A DNA stretch of 64,000 bases, from contig NZ_CP126980.1 in NCBI RefSeq assembly GCF_030252345.1, positions 1,317,501 through 1,381,500 on the forward strand, given 5' to 3'. The DNA comes from Actinoplanes oblitus. GTDB taxonomy: Bacteria; Actinomycetota; Actinomycetes; Mycobacteriales; Micromonosporaceae. Position numbers and translations under genes: made by a program. This document shows, one piece after another, positions 38,816-47,161 of the stretch; position 1 is the first letter of the stretch; the number at the start of each line of letters is the position of its first letter. The notes below the pieces were generated by a model, which was not told the origin of the DNA, made no database searches, and saw only the letters and a program-made list of their open reading frames with translations.

Positions 38816-39421
38816 ATGTCCAACAGGCGCGTCGGGATCATGGGTGGGACGTTCGATCCGATCCACCACGGCCACCTGGTCGCGGCGAGCGAGGTGCAGG
38901 CCCGGTTCGAGCTGGACGAGGTGACCTTCGTCCCGACCGGCCAGCCGTACCAGAAGGGCCGGGTCTCGCCGGCCGAGGACCGTTACCTGATGACGGTCAT
39001 CGCCACCGCCTCCAACCCGCGCTTCCACGTGAGCCGGGCGGACATGGACCGGGACGGGCCGACCTACACCGTCGACACCCTGCGGGACATGCGGGCGGTC
39101 TACGGCCAGTCCGCCGAGCTGTACTTCATCACCGGCGCCGACGCCCTGTCCCGGATCATGTCGTGGCGGGACGCGCTCACCATGTTCGGGCTGGCGCACT
39201 TCGTCGGCGTGACCCGGCCGGGCTTCGAGCTCTCCGCGGCGAACCTGCCCGAGGACCGGGTGACGCTGGTCGAGGTGCCCGCCATGGCCATCTCGTCGAG
39301 CGACTGCCGGCAGCGGGTGGCGTCCGGTCTGCCGGTCTGGTATCTGGTCCCGGATGGTGTCGTGCAGTACATCAACAAGCGAGGGCTCTATCGGGACTCG
39401 GGGATTGTCGGACCCGCGTGA
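38816..39421 (+). CDS. nadD: Nicotinate-nucleotide adenylyltransferase
   Basis: A 201-residue enzyme joining nicotinate mononucleotide and ATP in NAD synthesis. The nucleotidyltransferase start [15 protein letters not shown] (residues 8-22) and the [13 protein letters not shown] motif near the C-terminus are diagnostic. rsfS and gpgP follow, the same order as in mycobacteria. Confidence 0.96.
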   Translation: MSNRRVGIMGGTFDPIHHGHLVAASEVQARFELDEVTFVPTGQPYQKGRVSPAEDRYLMTVIATASNPRFHVSRADMDRDGPTYTVDTLRDMRAVYGQSAELYFITGADALSRIMSWRDALTMFGLAHFVGVTRPGFELSAANLPEDRVTLVEVPAMAISSSDCRQRVASGLPVWYLVPDGVVQYINKRGLYRDSGIVGPA

Positions 39422-39480
39422 GAGACTTGACCTGTTGTTGAACCCGACCGAGTCGGACCTTTTGGCAGGAAGGGCCTCTT

Positions 39481-39885
39481 TTGCCCATTAATGAGCGCGC
39501 TTATGAGCTGGCGATGGCGGCCGCGCAGGCCGCCGCCGACAAGAAGGCGCAGGACATCTCCATCATCGACGTGGGCGACCAGCTCGCCATCACCGACGCG
39601 TTCGTGATCGCCTCCGCGTCGAACGAGCGTCAGGTGGTCGCGATCGTCGACGCCATCGAGGAAGCCCTGGTCAACCTGCCGGAGAAGGCGAAACCGGTGC
39701 GTCGCGAGGGCGAGCGGCAGGGCCGCTGGGTGCTGCTGGACTACATCGACATCGTGGTCCACGTGCAGCACACCGAGGAGCGCGAGTTCTACGCCCTGGA
39801 CAAGCTGTGGAAGGACTGCCCGACCCTCGCGTTCGTGGACCGCGACATGGTCGACGCGGGTGCCGCCGGCGCCGAGATTCCGTGA
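39481..39885 (+). CDS. rsfS: Ribosomal silencing factor RsfS
   Basis: A 134-residue protein of the RsfS/DUF143 family, which binds L14 and blocks subunit joining. Motifs: DISIIDVGDQLAITDAFVIA, ASNERQVVAIVD, GRWVLLDYIDIVVHVQ. The start is TTG at 39481, with AGGAAGGG about 6 nt upstream. The stop overlaps the next GTG (GTGA). Confidence 0.94.
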   Translation: MPINERAYELAMAAAQAAADKKAQDISIIDVGDQLAITDAFVIASASNERQVVAIVDAIEEALVNLPEKAKPVRREGERQGRWVLLDYIDIVVHVQHTEEREFYALDKLWKDCPTLAFVDRDMVDAGAAGAEIP

Positions 39886-40505
39886 CCACCCGCCTGCTGG
39901 TCTGGCGGCACGGCAACACCGACTGGAACGCGGGCAGCCGCGTCCAGGGGCAGACCGACGTGCCGCTCAACGATCTCGGTCGCCGGCAGGCGGCGGAGGC
40001 GGCCGCCCTGCTGGCGGCGATGCGGCCGGACGCGATCGTCTCCAGCGATCTGCGTCGTGCCGCCGACACCGCCGCCGCGCTGGCCGCTCGTACCGGGCAC
40101 CTGGTGACCCACGACGAGCGGCTGCGCGAGCGCTACTTCGGCGCCTGGCAGGGCCTCACCATGGCCGAGGTGGCCGAGCAGCGCCCGGCGGAGTATGCGC
40201 GCTGGACCGCGGGCGAGGACGTCGGCGGCGACGTGGAGGCCCTCGACGTGATGGGCAAACGGGTCGGCGAGGCGCTGCGCGACGCGGCCACCCTCGGTGA
40301 CACGGTGGTGGTCGCCACGCACGGGGCGGCGGCCCGGCAGGGTATCGCGTACCTGCTCGGCTGGCCCCGCGAGCAGATCCGGACGCTGCGCGCGCTGCAG
40401 AACTGCCACTGGGTCGAGCTGTCCCACGACGAGTCCCGCGGGTGGCAGCTGGGGGCGTACAACGTGGGCGTCTTCGCCGAGCGGCCGGTCCCCCCACCGG
40501 TCTGA
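39882..40505 (+). CDS. gpgP: Histidine phosphatase, likely glucosyl-3-phosphoglycerate phosphatase
   Basis: A 207-residue phosphoglycerate mutase-like enzyme. The catalytic RHG motif is in VWRHGNTDWN (residues 7-16), and the second His is in VVATHGAAARQ. Position right after rsfS is that of mycobacterial gpgP, which dephosphorylates glucosyl-3-phosphoglycerate in methylglucose lipopolysaccharide synthesis. Substrate is inferred from position only. It overlaps rsfS by 4 bp. Confidence 0.82.
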   Translation: MTTRLLVWRHGNTDWNAGSRVQGQTDVPLNDLGRRQAAEAAALLAAMRPDAIVSSDLRRAADTAAALAARTGHLVTHDERLRERYFGAWQGLTMAEVAEQRPAEYARWTAGEDVGGDVEALDVMGKRVGEALRDAATLGDTVVVATHGAAARQGIAYLLGWPREQIRTLRALQNCHWVELSHDESRGWQLGAYNVGVFAERPVPPPV

Positions 40506-40540
40506 CGGAACCGTTCATCACCCCGGAGCGTCTCACTGCC

Positions 40541-40954
40541 ATGATCCGTCGCATCGTCCTTCCCACGGTCCTGTTCTCGCTGCTTCTCGGCGGTTGCGCG
40601 CAGCCGCGGGAGGAGGCCGGCTCGGCCGGCACGGCGCCGTCCGCGGCCGTGCCGTCGGCGGCCGTGCCGTCCACGGCGCCGGCCAGCCCCCGTCCGGAGC
40701 TCACCACCACCGGGAAACCGGCCGGCGGCACGACCACCACGATCACCGGCACGGTGGTCGCCGGGGTGGAGCCGGGGTGCCTGCTCCTGCAGGCCGCGTC
40801 GGCGACCCACCTGCTGGTCTTCGACGACGAGTCGCTCCGCGCCGCCGCTCCGGTGGGCAGCGAGGTGCGGGTCACCGGCACCCCGAAACCCGGCATGATG
40901 TCCACCTGCCAGCAGGGTGAGCCGTTCATCGTGTCCTCGGTCACGCCACGCTGA
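40541..40954 (+). CDS. Small lipoprotein of unknown function
   Basis: A 137-residue protein with a signal peptide and lipobox (LLGGC, cysteine at about residue 18), then an Ala/Pro/Ser linker with repeated PSAAVPSAAVPST. A compact beta-rich domain ends it (ITGTVVAGVEPGCLLLQ, VGSEVRVTGTPKPG), of the kind seen in OB-like metal or ligand binding lipoproteins. Two cysteines in that domain may be bridged. Family not recognised. Confidence 0.78.
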   Translation: MIRRIVLPTVLFSLLLGGCAQPREEAGSAGTAPSAAVPSAAVPSTAPASPRPELTTTGKPAGGTTTTITGTVVAGVEPGCLLLQAASATHLLVFDDESLRAAAPVGSEVRVTGTPKPGMMSTCQQGEPFIVSSVTPR

Positions 40955-40976
40955 GGCCCGGCGGGCACACAATCAG

Positions 40977-40982
40977 TAGAGT
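40977..40982 (+). promoter_or_regulatory. -10 box of leaderless degV-family gene
   Basis: TAGAGT ends 6 nt before the ATG at 40989, the same hexamer as before the GNAT gene. Confidence 0.55.
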
Positions 40983-40988
40983 TCGGGC

Positions 40989-41837
40989 ATGACCATCGCG
41001 GTCGTCACCGATTCCACCGCCTATCTGCCCGCCGAGCTCGACGGGCGGTATGAGCTGACCATCGTGCCGCTCACCGTCGTGATCAACGGCTGGGACGGCC
41101 TGGAGGGCCTGGAGATCTCCCCGGCCGAGGTGGCGCGGGCACTCGGCGCGCGCCGCTCCGCGGTCAGCACCTCCCGGCCCGCTCCCTCCCAGTTCGTCGA
41201 GCAGTACCGGCGGCTGCTCGACGCCGGCGCCGACGGGGTCGTCTCGGTGCACCTGTCCGCCAAGCTCTCCGGCACCTTCGAGGCCGCCGAACTGGCCGCC
41301 GCCGAGGTCGGCCCGCGGGTGCGGGTGGTGGACAGCGGCACCGCGGCGATGGGGCTGGGCTTCCCGGCGCTGGCCGCCGCCGCGGTCGCGGCCCGGGGCG
41401 GGGACCTGGACGCGGTGCACCGGGCCGCCGTCGAGCACGCGGCCCGGGTCAGCACCTTCTTCTACGTCGACACGCTGGAGTTCCTGCGCCGTGGTGGCCG
41501 GATCGGGGCCGCGTCGGCGCTGGTCGGTACCGCCCTCTCGGTCAAGCCGATCCTGCACGTGGCGGACGGCGCGGTGGTGGTCAGGGACAAGGTGCGGACC
41601 GCCGGGCGGGCGCTGAGCCGTCTCGTCGACCTGGCGGTGGAGGCCGCCGGGCCGGGTGAGGCCGACGTCGCGGTCCATCACCTGGGCACCCCGGAGCGGG
41701 CGAACGCGCTGGTCGACGCGATCTCCATGCGCCTCGGTGACCGGCTGCGGGACTGTTACCTGACCGAGGTGGGCGCGGTGGTGGCCGCACACACCGGCCC
41801 GGGACTGGCCGGCGTCGTCGTGCACCGGCGCGCTTGA
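40989..41837 (+). CDS. DegV-family fatty-acid-binding protein
   Basis: A 282-residue protein starting TIAVVTDSTAYLPAEL, with STSRPAPSQF, VSVHLSAKLSGTFEAA and TLEFLRRGGRIG, all DegV hallmarks. DegV proteins bind a fatty acid and in some species feed fatty acid kinase. A leaderless-type -10 box precedes it. In actinobacteria it commonly sits upstream of the com genes, as here. Confidence 0.92.
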   Translation: MTIAVVTDSTAYLPAELDGRYELTIVPLTVVINGWDGLEGLEISPAEVARALGARRSAVSTSRPAPSQFVEQYRRLLDAGADGVVSVHLSAKLSGTFEAAELAAAEVGPRVRVVDSGTAAMGLGFPALAAAAVAARGGDLDAVHRAAVEHAARVSTFFYVDTLEFLRRGGRIGAASALVGTALSVKPILHVADGAVVVRDKVRTAGRALSRLVDLAVEAAGPGEADVAVHHLGTPERANALVDAISMRLGDRLRDCYLTEVGAVVAAHTGPGLAGVVVHRRA

Positions 41838-41942
41838 CGCCCGAGGTCCGCTCCGGTCCGGCTTCGAGCCGTTCGACGGTACGGGTGGGCGTACCGGAAG
41901 CGGACGAGCGGCGAGCACGGACCGCCTCGCGCCGGACAGCGG

Positions 41943-42761
41943 TCAGCCGGGGTGGCCCTCGGCCAGGATCCGCGTGGCGCGGGCCACCACCTGGTGCAGC
42001 GGGTGATCGGGCGGCGCCGGATAGGGCACCGTGCACCCGTCCGGATCGCTGACGTAGGCCATCGGGGTCAGCGATCGCGGCGACCTCGCGTAGATCTCCT
42101 CGGCCTGCTCGAACAGCACCCGCAGCAGGTCGATGTCGTCCGCGGTGACCAGCAGCGTCCCGCGCTCCGGCGCGAAGGCCACCGGACGGCCGCCGACCTG
42201 CCCGGCGAGCCGCTCCAGCCAGCCGGGCAGCAGCAGGTGCGAGGTCCAGTAGGCGTTCCCGTCGTCGACGAACCGGACCACCACCGGCTTGTCCGCCGGG
42301 GTGCCGTGCAGCACCGCGCCGGAGAGGTTGGCCCGGGCCGTCGCGAACACCTGATCGACGCTGACGCCCCAGGTCAGCAGCTGCGCCGGAGTGACGTAGG
42401 TGATCGTCTCCGGATGATCGACCACCACGAACTCGGACAGCTCCGGCAACGCCGGGCGGCGCAACGCCGCCCCCGGCGCACCGCCGCGCAACACCGGACG
42501 CAGCCGCGGCGCGGCGTCCGCCCACGCCTCCGGCACGTCTCCGGTACGCAGGACGCCCGCCAGATAGTCGTCCAGCTCCCGGCGAGCGCGGCCGAGCAGC
42601 GGCGTCAGCGGCAGGATGGTCGGCTCGGTATCACCCGGAAGGGTGCAGCGGACCTCGAAACCGGCGCGGTGGTAACGGGCGCCGGGCACTCCGGCACGAC
42701 GCAACCGCCGGATGACCCGGGCGGCCAGCCGGGCGCGGACGAGCCTGCGGAGGAGCCCCAC
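41943..42761 (-). CDS. DUF1444-like (YtpQ-type) protein
   Basis: A 272-residue soluble protein with a short basic N-terminus. Segments such as LTPLLGRARRELDDYLAGVL, YVTPAQLLTWGVSVDQVF and RGTLLVTADDIDLLRVLFEQAEE match the general pattern of DUF1444 proteins. The assignment is by pattern only. The GTG start is 8 bp after the stop of the upstream methyltransferase gene, so the two are one minus-strand operon. Function unknown. Confidence 0.72.
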   Translation of the reverse strand: MGLLRRLVRARLAARVIRRLRRAGVPGARYHRAGFEVRCTLPGDTEPTILPLTPLLGRARRELDDYLAGVLRTGDVPEAWADAAPRLRPVLRGGAPGAALRRPALPELSEFVVVDHPETITYVTPAQLLTWGVSVDQVFATARANLSGAVLHGTPADKPVVVRFVDDGNAYWTSHLLLPGWLERLAGQVGGRPVAFAPERGTLLVTADDIDLLRVLFEQAEEIYARSPRSLTPMAYVSDPDGCTVPYPAPPDHPLHQVVARATRILAEGHPG

Positions 42762-42769
42762 GGCACTGC

Positions 42770-43531
42770 CTATCGTCTCGCGGTGATCACACGGGCGTCG
42801 AGATCATCGTCGGTGCTGACGGCGGACGTCAATCCATTCTCGTCGACGGCCGCGACGGCGGCGCCGGCCTGCGCCCCGGTGATCTCGGACAGCAGCAGGC
42901 CGTGCGGGGCCAGCCAGGTGCGCGCCCCGGCGAGCACCGCCCGGAACACGGCCAGCCCGTCGTCGCCGCCGTCCAGGGCGGTGACCGGTTCGTGGTCGCG
43001 GGCCTCGGCCGGCAGGAACGGGAGGTGCCGGGTCGCGACGTACGGGACGTTGGCCAGCAGCACGGTGATCCGGCCGCGCAGCTCCGCGGGCAGCGCGTCG
43101 AAGAGGTCGCCCTGGTGGACGTTCCCGCCCAGGTTGTCCCGCGCGCAGGCGACGGCGACCGGGTCCAGGTCGGCGGCGTGCAGCGTGATGCCGGGAAGCC
43201 GGTGCCGGACCGCCAGGCCGAGCGCGCCGGAGCCGCAGCAGAGGTCGACCACCAGCGGGTCGGGCCGGCCGCCGGCCTCGGCGACGGCGAGGCGGACCAG
43301 CAGCTCGCTGCGGATCCGGGGGACGAAGACGCCGGGGCGCAGCCGGACCCGGACACCGCAGAAGTCGGCATGGCCGACCACCTGCTCCAGGGGCTCGCCG
43401 GCGCAGCGGCGGCCGACCAGCCGGCGCATCGCGGCGTCGTCGGCTGCGGCCTCGGCCAGCACCGCCGCCTCGTCCTCGGCGAAGACGCAGCCGGCCGCGC
43501 GGAGCTGAAGGATCGCCTGTTCTCGGGTCAC
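42770..43531 (-). CDS. PrmC/HemK-related SAM methyltransferase
   Basis: A 253-residue class I methyltransferase. FVPRIRSELLV and VVDLCCGSGALGLAV are the cofactor-binding motifs of the PrmC group. The catalytic NPPY of glutamine methyltransferases is NVPY here (LLANVPYVA), as in the side branch of putative protein-glutamine methyltransferases of unknown substrate. GTG 43531 (MTREQAIL) is the natural start; the frame remains open far upstream antisense to comEA and comEC, which is chance. It diverges from comEA. Confidence 0.85.
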   Translation of the reverse strand: MTREQAILQLRAAGCVFAEDEAAVLAEAAADDAAMRRLVGRRCAGEPLEQVVGHADFCGVRVRLRPGVFVPRIRSELLVRLAVAEAGGRPDPLVVDLCCGSGALGLAVRHRLPGITLHAADLDPVAVACARDNLGGNVHQGDLFDALPAELRGRITVLLANVPYVATRHLPFLPAEARDHEPVTALDGGDDGLAVFRAVLAGARTWLAPHGLLLSEITGAQAGAAVAAVDENGLTSAVSTDDDLDARVITARR

Positions 43532-43586
43532 GCGCCGTCCTCGGGGTTGTCCACAGTGCCGGCTTGTCCACAGCGAAGCCGGTCTC

Positions 43587-44561
43587 GTGCGTGCGGAAGT
43601 CGCAGACTTCAGCGCCGTGCGAGAGGCGAAGGATACCGACGACGTCGTGGCGGCCCGGATGCGGGCGCTGCGAGACGAGGGGCCGTTGCGCTGGTCGGAC
43701 ATCGTGCCGGCCTGGTCCGAGTTCGACGATCCGGAAGGTGGTACAGCAAGTGACGGTCGTGGCCTGCCTGGCGGATCTGCGGCGGCCGGTGGGGTTCCGC
43801 TGCCTGCCGGGGGTGCTGCCGGTCCGGGTGCGGCGATGCCTGAGCCGCTGGCGCCGCCGGACTGGCTCGGCCCGTCCGGCGAGGAGTACGCCTGGCGGGT
43901 CGAGCGGGAACCGCCGGCCCTTCCGGGCAAGGGCGCGTTCGGCGGGGACGACGCGGAGCCACGGAGCTGGCTGCGGGCACTCGACCCGGGCCGGGCCGGG
44001 GTCCGGGCGCTGGCCGCTGTCGCCGTGGTGGTCGTCCTGGTCGCGGCGTTCCTGGCGTGGCGGGCGCGGCCCCGGGTGGAGCCGGTCGCGCCGGTGACCC
44101 CGGTCAGCAGCACGGCCGCCGCCGTCAGCGCGCCGGCCGAGGTGGTGGTCGCGGTCGGCGGCAAGGTCCGCGAGCCCGGGCTGGTCCGGCTCGCGCCGGG
44201 TGCCCGGGTGGCCGACGCGCTGACCGCGGCGGGCGGTGCCCTGCCGGGCGTCGACGTGGCGGCGCTCAATCCGGCCCGCAAGGTCACCGACGGCGAACTG
44301 ATCATGGTGGGGGTGAGCCCGCCGGCGGGCGCCGCCACCGCGCCGGTGGCGTCGGCGGGACCGGCCGGTGGTCTGGTGAACCTGAACACCGCGACGCTGG
44401 CCGAGCTGGACACGCTGCCCGGGGTCGGGCCGGTGCTGGCGCAGCGGATCCTGGACGCCCGGCAGGCACAGGGCGGGTTCCGGGCGGTCAGCGACCTGCG
44501 CCGGGTGGACGGCATCGGGGACTCCCGGTTCGAGCAGCTCAAAGACCTGGTGACGGTGTGA
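43587..44561 (+). CDS. comEA: Competence protein ComEA (helix-hairpin-helix DNA receptor)
   Basis: A 324-residue membrane protein. A long Gly/Pro-rich cytoplasmic N-terminus precedes a membrane segment (about 138-158, ALAAVAVVVVLVAAFLAW). An SLBB-like domain follows (about 184-240, VAVGGKVREPGLVRLAPGA). A tandem helix-hairpin-helix domain ends the protein (about 262-324, NLNTATLAELDTLPGVGPVL). ComEA binds incoming DNA outside the membrane. The exact start is uncertain; GTG 43587 gives the longest frame and an in-frame GTG at 43617 is possible. It overlaps comEC (GTGA). Confidence 0.9.
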   Translation: MRAEVADFSAVREAKDTDDVVAARMRALRDEGPLRWSDIVPAWSEFDDPEGGTASDGRGLPGGSAAAGGVPLPAGGAAGPGAAMPEPLAPPDWLGPSGEEYAWRVEREPPALPGKGAFGGDDAEPRSWLRALDPGRAGVRALAAVAVVVVLVAAFLAWRARPRVEPVAPVTPVSSTAAAVSAPAEVVVAVGGKVREPGLVRLAPGARVADALTAAGGALPGVDVAALNPARKVTDGELIMVGVSPPAGAATAPVASAGPAGGLVNLNTATLAELDTLPGVGPVLAQRILDARQAQGGFRAVSDLRRVDGIGDSRFEQLKDLVTV

Positions 44562-45370
44562 CCGGCCGGCCCGGGGACCCGGTGCGCCGGCCGATGCCCG
44601 ATCTGCGGCTGGCCGGGTTCCTGGCGGGGGTCTGGCCGGCGGCCCTGGCGGCGCTCCACCAGCCGGCCCGGTACTCGGCCGTCGGCGGTGGGGTGGCCCT
44701 GATCCTCGCCGGTGTGGGCGCCCTGGCCGGGCGGGCTCCTCGTTCCCGGCAGGCCCGGACGGCCGTCCGGTGGCTCGGGGTGGCGCTCGCCCTCGGGGCC
44801 GGTTGCGGGGCGGTGGCGACCGCGGCGCGGATGAGCGTGCGGGAGGCGGCGCCGCTGGTCGCGCTGATCGAGGCGGGCGATCCGGTGGAGGTGGCGGCAG
44901 TGGTCCGGGACGACCCGCGGGCGCTGCGCGGCGGCACCGGACCACCCACCTACCTGGTCGCGGTGGACCTGGAGCGGGTGCGCGGGGTGGCCGGCGGCGA
45001 ACCGGTGCGGCTCTCCGCGCGGGCGCTGGTGCTGGGTAGCGACCCCGGCTGGCGGGGGCTGCTGCCCGGCCAGCACCTGACGGCGATCGGGAAGCCGCTG
45101 CCACCCCGGCCCGGTGATCTGCGGGCGGCGGTGATCTCCGTACGCGCGGCGCCCCGCCTGATCGGCGAGCCGTCCTGGGCGCAGCGTGCCGCCGGGAAGC
45201 TGCGAGCCGGCCTGCAACGGGCCTGCGAGCCGCTCCCGGACGACTCCGGTGGCCTGCTCCCGGGCCTGGTGGTGGGCGACACCAGCCGCCTCGACCCGGC
45301 ATTGGACGCGGACTTCCAGGCCACCGGGATGACACACCTGACCGCCGTCTCCGGAGCCACCGTTCGTTAG
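44558..45370 (+). CDS. comEC: ComEC N-terminal fragment, cut by prophage insertion
   Basis: Only 270 residues remain of a DNA-uptake channel that is normally about 700-850 residues. Present: the N-terminal membrane segments (FLAGVWPAALAAL, LGVALALGAGCGAVA) and the DUF4131 beta domain (about 90-215). The frame then runs through DDSGGLLPGLVVGD and GMTHLTAVSGA and stops within four codons. Intact ComEC continues HLTAVSGANV into the competence membrane domain. The break coincides with the start of the integrase gene, so the rest of comEC should be on the far side of the prophage. The protein is presumably non-functional while the prophage is integrated. Confidence 0.9.
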   Translation: MTGRPGDPVRRPMPDLRLAGFLAGVWPAALAALHQPARYSAVGGGVALILAGVGALAGRAPRSRQARTAVRWLGVALALGAGCGAVATAARMSVREAAPLVALIEAGDPVEVAAVVRDDPRALRGGTGPPTYLVAVDLERVRGVAGGEPVRLSARALVLGSDPGWRGLLPGQHLTAIGKPLPPRPGDLRAAVISVRAAPRLIGEPSWAQRAAGKLRAGLQRACEPLPDDSGGLLPGLVVGDTSRLDPALDADFQATGMTHLTAVSGATVR

Positions 45371-45376
45371 AGACTG
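45340..45376 (+). other. Prophage left attachment site (attL)
   Basis: Junction between comEC coding sequence and phage DNA. The host side reads through the codons for TAVSGA (GACCGCCGTCTCCGGAGCC, 45340-45358). The next codon should be Asn but is ACC, then GTT CGT TAG. The crossover therefore lies near 45350-45361. Serine integrases use short (2-bp) cores, so no long direct repeat is expected. attR is outside the window. Confidence 0.75.
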
Positions 45377-45382
45377 TACTCT
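45377..45382 (+). promoter_or_regulatory. -10 box of the integrase gene, next to attL
   Basis: TACTCT ends 6 nt before the ATG at 45389, and no ribosome-binding site lies between them. The matching -35 position would fall inside the attL junction or host comEC sequence. Confidence 0.5.
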
Positions 45383-45388
45383 GTGGCC

Positions 45389-46816
45389 ATGCGTGCCGTC
45401 ATCTACTGCCGGGTCTCCAAGGACAAGCGGGACCGGGCGTCCGTCCAGCAACAGGAGGAAGAGGCCCGTCTAGCAGCCGCCGCGATGGGCTGGACTCTCC
45501 ACGAACGGGTGTTCGTCGACAACGACGTCTCCGCCAGCCGGCACGCCCGCAAGAGTCGCCAGGAACACGGCGAACTCCTCGACCTCATCCGAAGCCGTGA
45601 CATCGACGTTCTGATCCTCTGGGAGTCGTCACGCGGCGACCGGACACTGACCAGGTGGTCTGCCCTCCTGGACCTCTGCCGCGACCTCGGCGTGAAAATC
45701 CACGTCGTCGACCACCGCCGGACGTACGACCTGAACGTCCCCCGGGACTGGAAGACCATGGCCGACGAGGGCGTGAACAACGCTTACGCCAGCGAGGAGA
45801 CCCGCGAGCGGATCTTGCGCGACGTCCGAGCCAACGCCATGAAAGGCCGGCCTCACGGCAAGTTGCCCTATGGCTACACCCGCACGTACGACGAACGGGG
45901 AGTCTTCGTCGCCCAGATCGAGCAGCCCGAACAGGCCGACGTGGTCCGTGAGTGCGCCCGCCGTGTCGGGGCCGGCGAATCGCTCTACTCGATCGCCCAG
46001 GATCTCAACAGCCGCGGCGTCCCGGCGCCACGCGGCGGCAAATGGCTGCCCAACCAGGTCAAGCGGCTCACCACACAGCCCCGCTACATCGGCCAGCGCG
46101 TACACCAAGGCGTCGTGATCGGCGACGCCCTCTGGCCCGGCATCATCGACGAAGCCACATTCGCTGAATGCGTCCGCCGGATGTCCGACCCCCGCCGGCA
46201 CACGGTCCGGGACCGGTCGCTGAAATACTTGCTGACCGGCATCCTCAAGTGCGGCGCCTGTGGCGCGAAATGCCGCGTGATCAAGAACCGCGGCTACCAC
46301 GCCTACTCCTGTTACGAGAAGTTCTGCGTCTCCGTGCGCACGACCCACGTCGAGGACTTCGTCACCGACATGGTGATCGCCCGCCTGGAGCAACCCGACG
46401 TGCTGGCCGGTATCGCCGCCCGCAGCGACCAGGTCGCCGCCGACCGCGGCGACGACGCCGACGAACTCCAAGGCCGCCTTGACGGCTTCTACGCCCAGGC
46501 CGCCGAAGGGAAGATCAGCCCCGCAGGACTCGCCGCGATCGAGGCACGGCTACTGCCCCAGATCGCCGAGGCGCGCCGAGCCGCGCAAGCCGCGCCACTG
46601 CCCCGGCTGATCCGCGACGTCGCCGGCCCCGACGCCCGCCAGCGCTGGGAAGCACTCGACCTGGGCCGACAGCGCGAGATCATCGACAAGCTGGTGGAAC
46701 TGCGAGTCGCCACCACCGTGCGCGGCACCCGGTTCAGCTTCCACCGGCTCGGCGAGTCCCGATGGCGCGGCGACGAACGGACCTGGGCCGAGCACTGGGC
46801 CGCGGAAGGCATCTGA
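45389..46816 (+). CDS. int: Large serine integrase
   Basis: A 475-residue serine recombinase. The resolvase catalytic domain starts MRAVIYCRVSKDKRD with nucleophile Ser10 (about 1-145). A Recombinase domain follows (about 160-265, KLPYGYTR, LNSRGVPAPRGGKW). A zinc ribbon has cysteines in CGACGAKC and SCYEKFC (about 287-312), and a coiled-coil segment lies at about 350-400. It starts only 12-40 bp from attL, as usual for serine-integrase phages. A GTG at 45383 would add two residues; the ATG is preferred because of the -10 spacing. It recombines attP with attB in comEC without long homology. Confidence 0.95.
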   Translation: MRAVIYCRVSKDKRDRASVQQQEEEARLAAAAMGWTLHERVFVDNDVSASRHARKSRQEHGELLDLIRSRDIDVLILWESSRGDRTLTRWSALLDLCRDLGVKIHVVDHRRTYDLNVPRDWKTMADEGVNNAYASEETRERILRDVRANAMKGRPHGKLPYGYTRTYDERGVFVAQIEQPEQADVVRECARRVGAGESLYSIAQDLNSRGVPAPRGGKWLPNQVKRLTTQPRYIGQRVHQGVVIGDALWPGIIDEATFAECVRRMSDPRRHTVRDRSLKYLLTGILKCGACGAKCRVIKNRGYHAYSCYEKFCVSVRTTHVEDFVTDMVIARLEQPDVLAGIAARSDQVAADRGDDADELQGRLDGFYAQAAEGKISPAGLAAIEARLLPQIAEARRAAQAAPLPRLIRDVAGPDARQRWEALDLGRQREIIDKLVELRVATTVRGTRFSFHRLGESRWRGDERTWAEHWAAEGI

Positions 46817-46843
46817 TGACGCTTACTCGCACGCCGCGAAAAG

Positions 46844-46870
46844 AAATCGGCAATAGCGTATTGCCGATTT
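46844..46870. terminator. Perfect 12-bp hairpin after int
   Basis: AAATCGGCAATA (46844-46855), GCG loop, TATTGCCGATTT (46859-46870), 27 bp after the int stop. It can act as the int terminator. The half-site AAATCGG recurs nearby, so an operator role is also possible. Confidence 0.6.
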
Positions 46871-47115
46871 CCGAGAAGGAAGTTACTAGCGGTACGAAAG
46901 CGCAATTCAATCCTCTGTTTCGGGCGCTCTCCTCGCGCCCCGGTCATCGCAAATCGGTTGTCCCGCAGCGCTGCACGCTCTCGCATGCCAGAAAGTCCGC
47001 ACACGAACTAAGTGTCCGATTTCTCGCCATAGCCCGTCCGCGGAAATAGTCAAGAAACGGCGCGCCGAAAGGACGGCGGCAAGGATTCAGGTTACGTTTC
47101 GCTCAACATCAAGAA

Positions 47116-47161
47116 GAACCCCGGCCAGCCTCTCTATTGGCGTAGTAGCCGGCCGGGGTTC
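47116..47161. terminator. Hairpin terminator in the prophage control region
   Basis: GAACCCCGGCC (47116-47126) pairs with GGCCGGGGTTC (47151-47161), 24-nt loop. It separates the integrase block from the early genes. Confidence 0.6.

Noticed and set aside
41838..41942. Possible small gene between degV and the DUF1444-like gene
   Set aside because: Only a GC-rich imperfect hairpin is seen, more likely a terminator between convergent genes.
42770..45451. 893-residue minus-strand frame
   Set aside because: Only the first part read from the right position (42770-43531) is a methyltransferase; the rest is antisense to comEA and comEC.
46816..47049. 78-residue frame directly after int
   Set aside because: Codon use is AT-rich and unlike other phage or host genes, and a perfect 12-bp palindrome and half-sites run through it.
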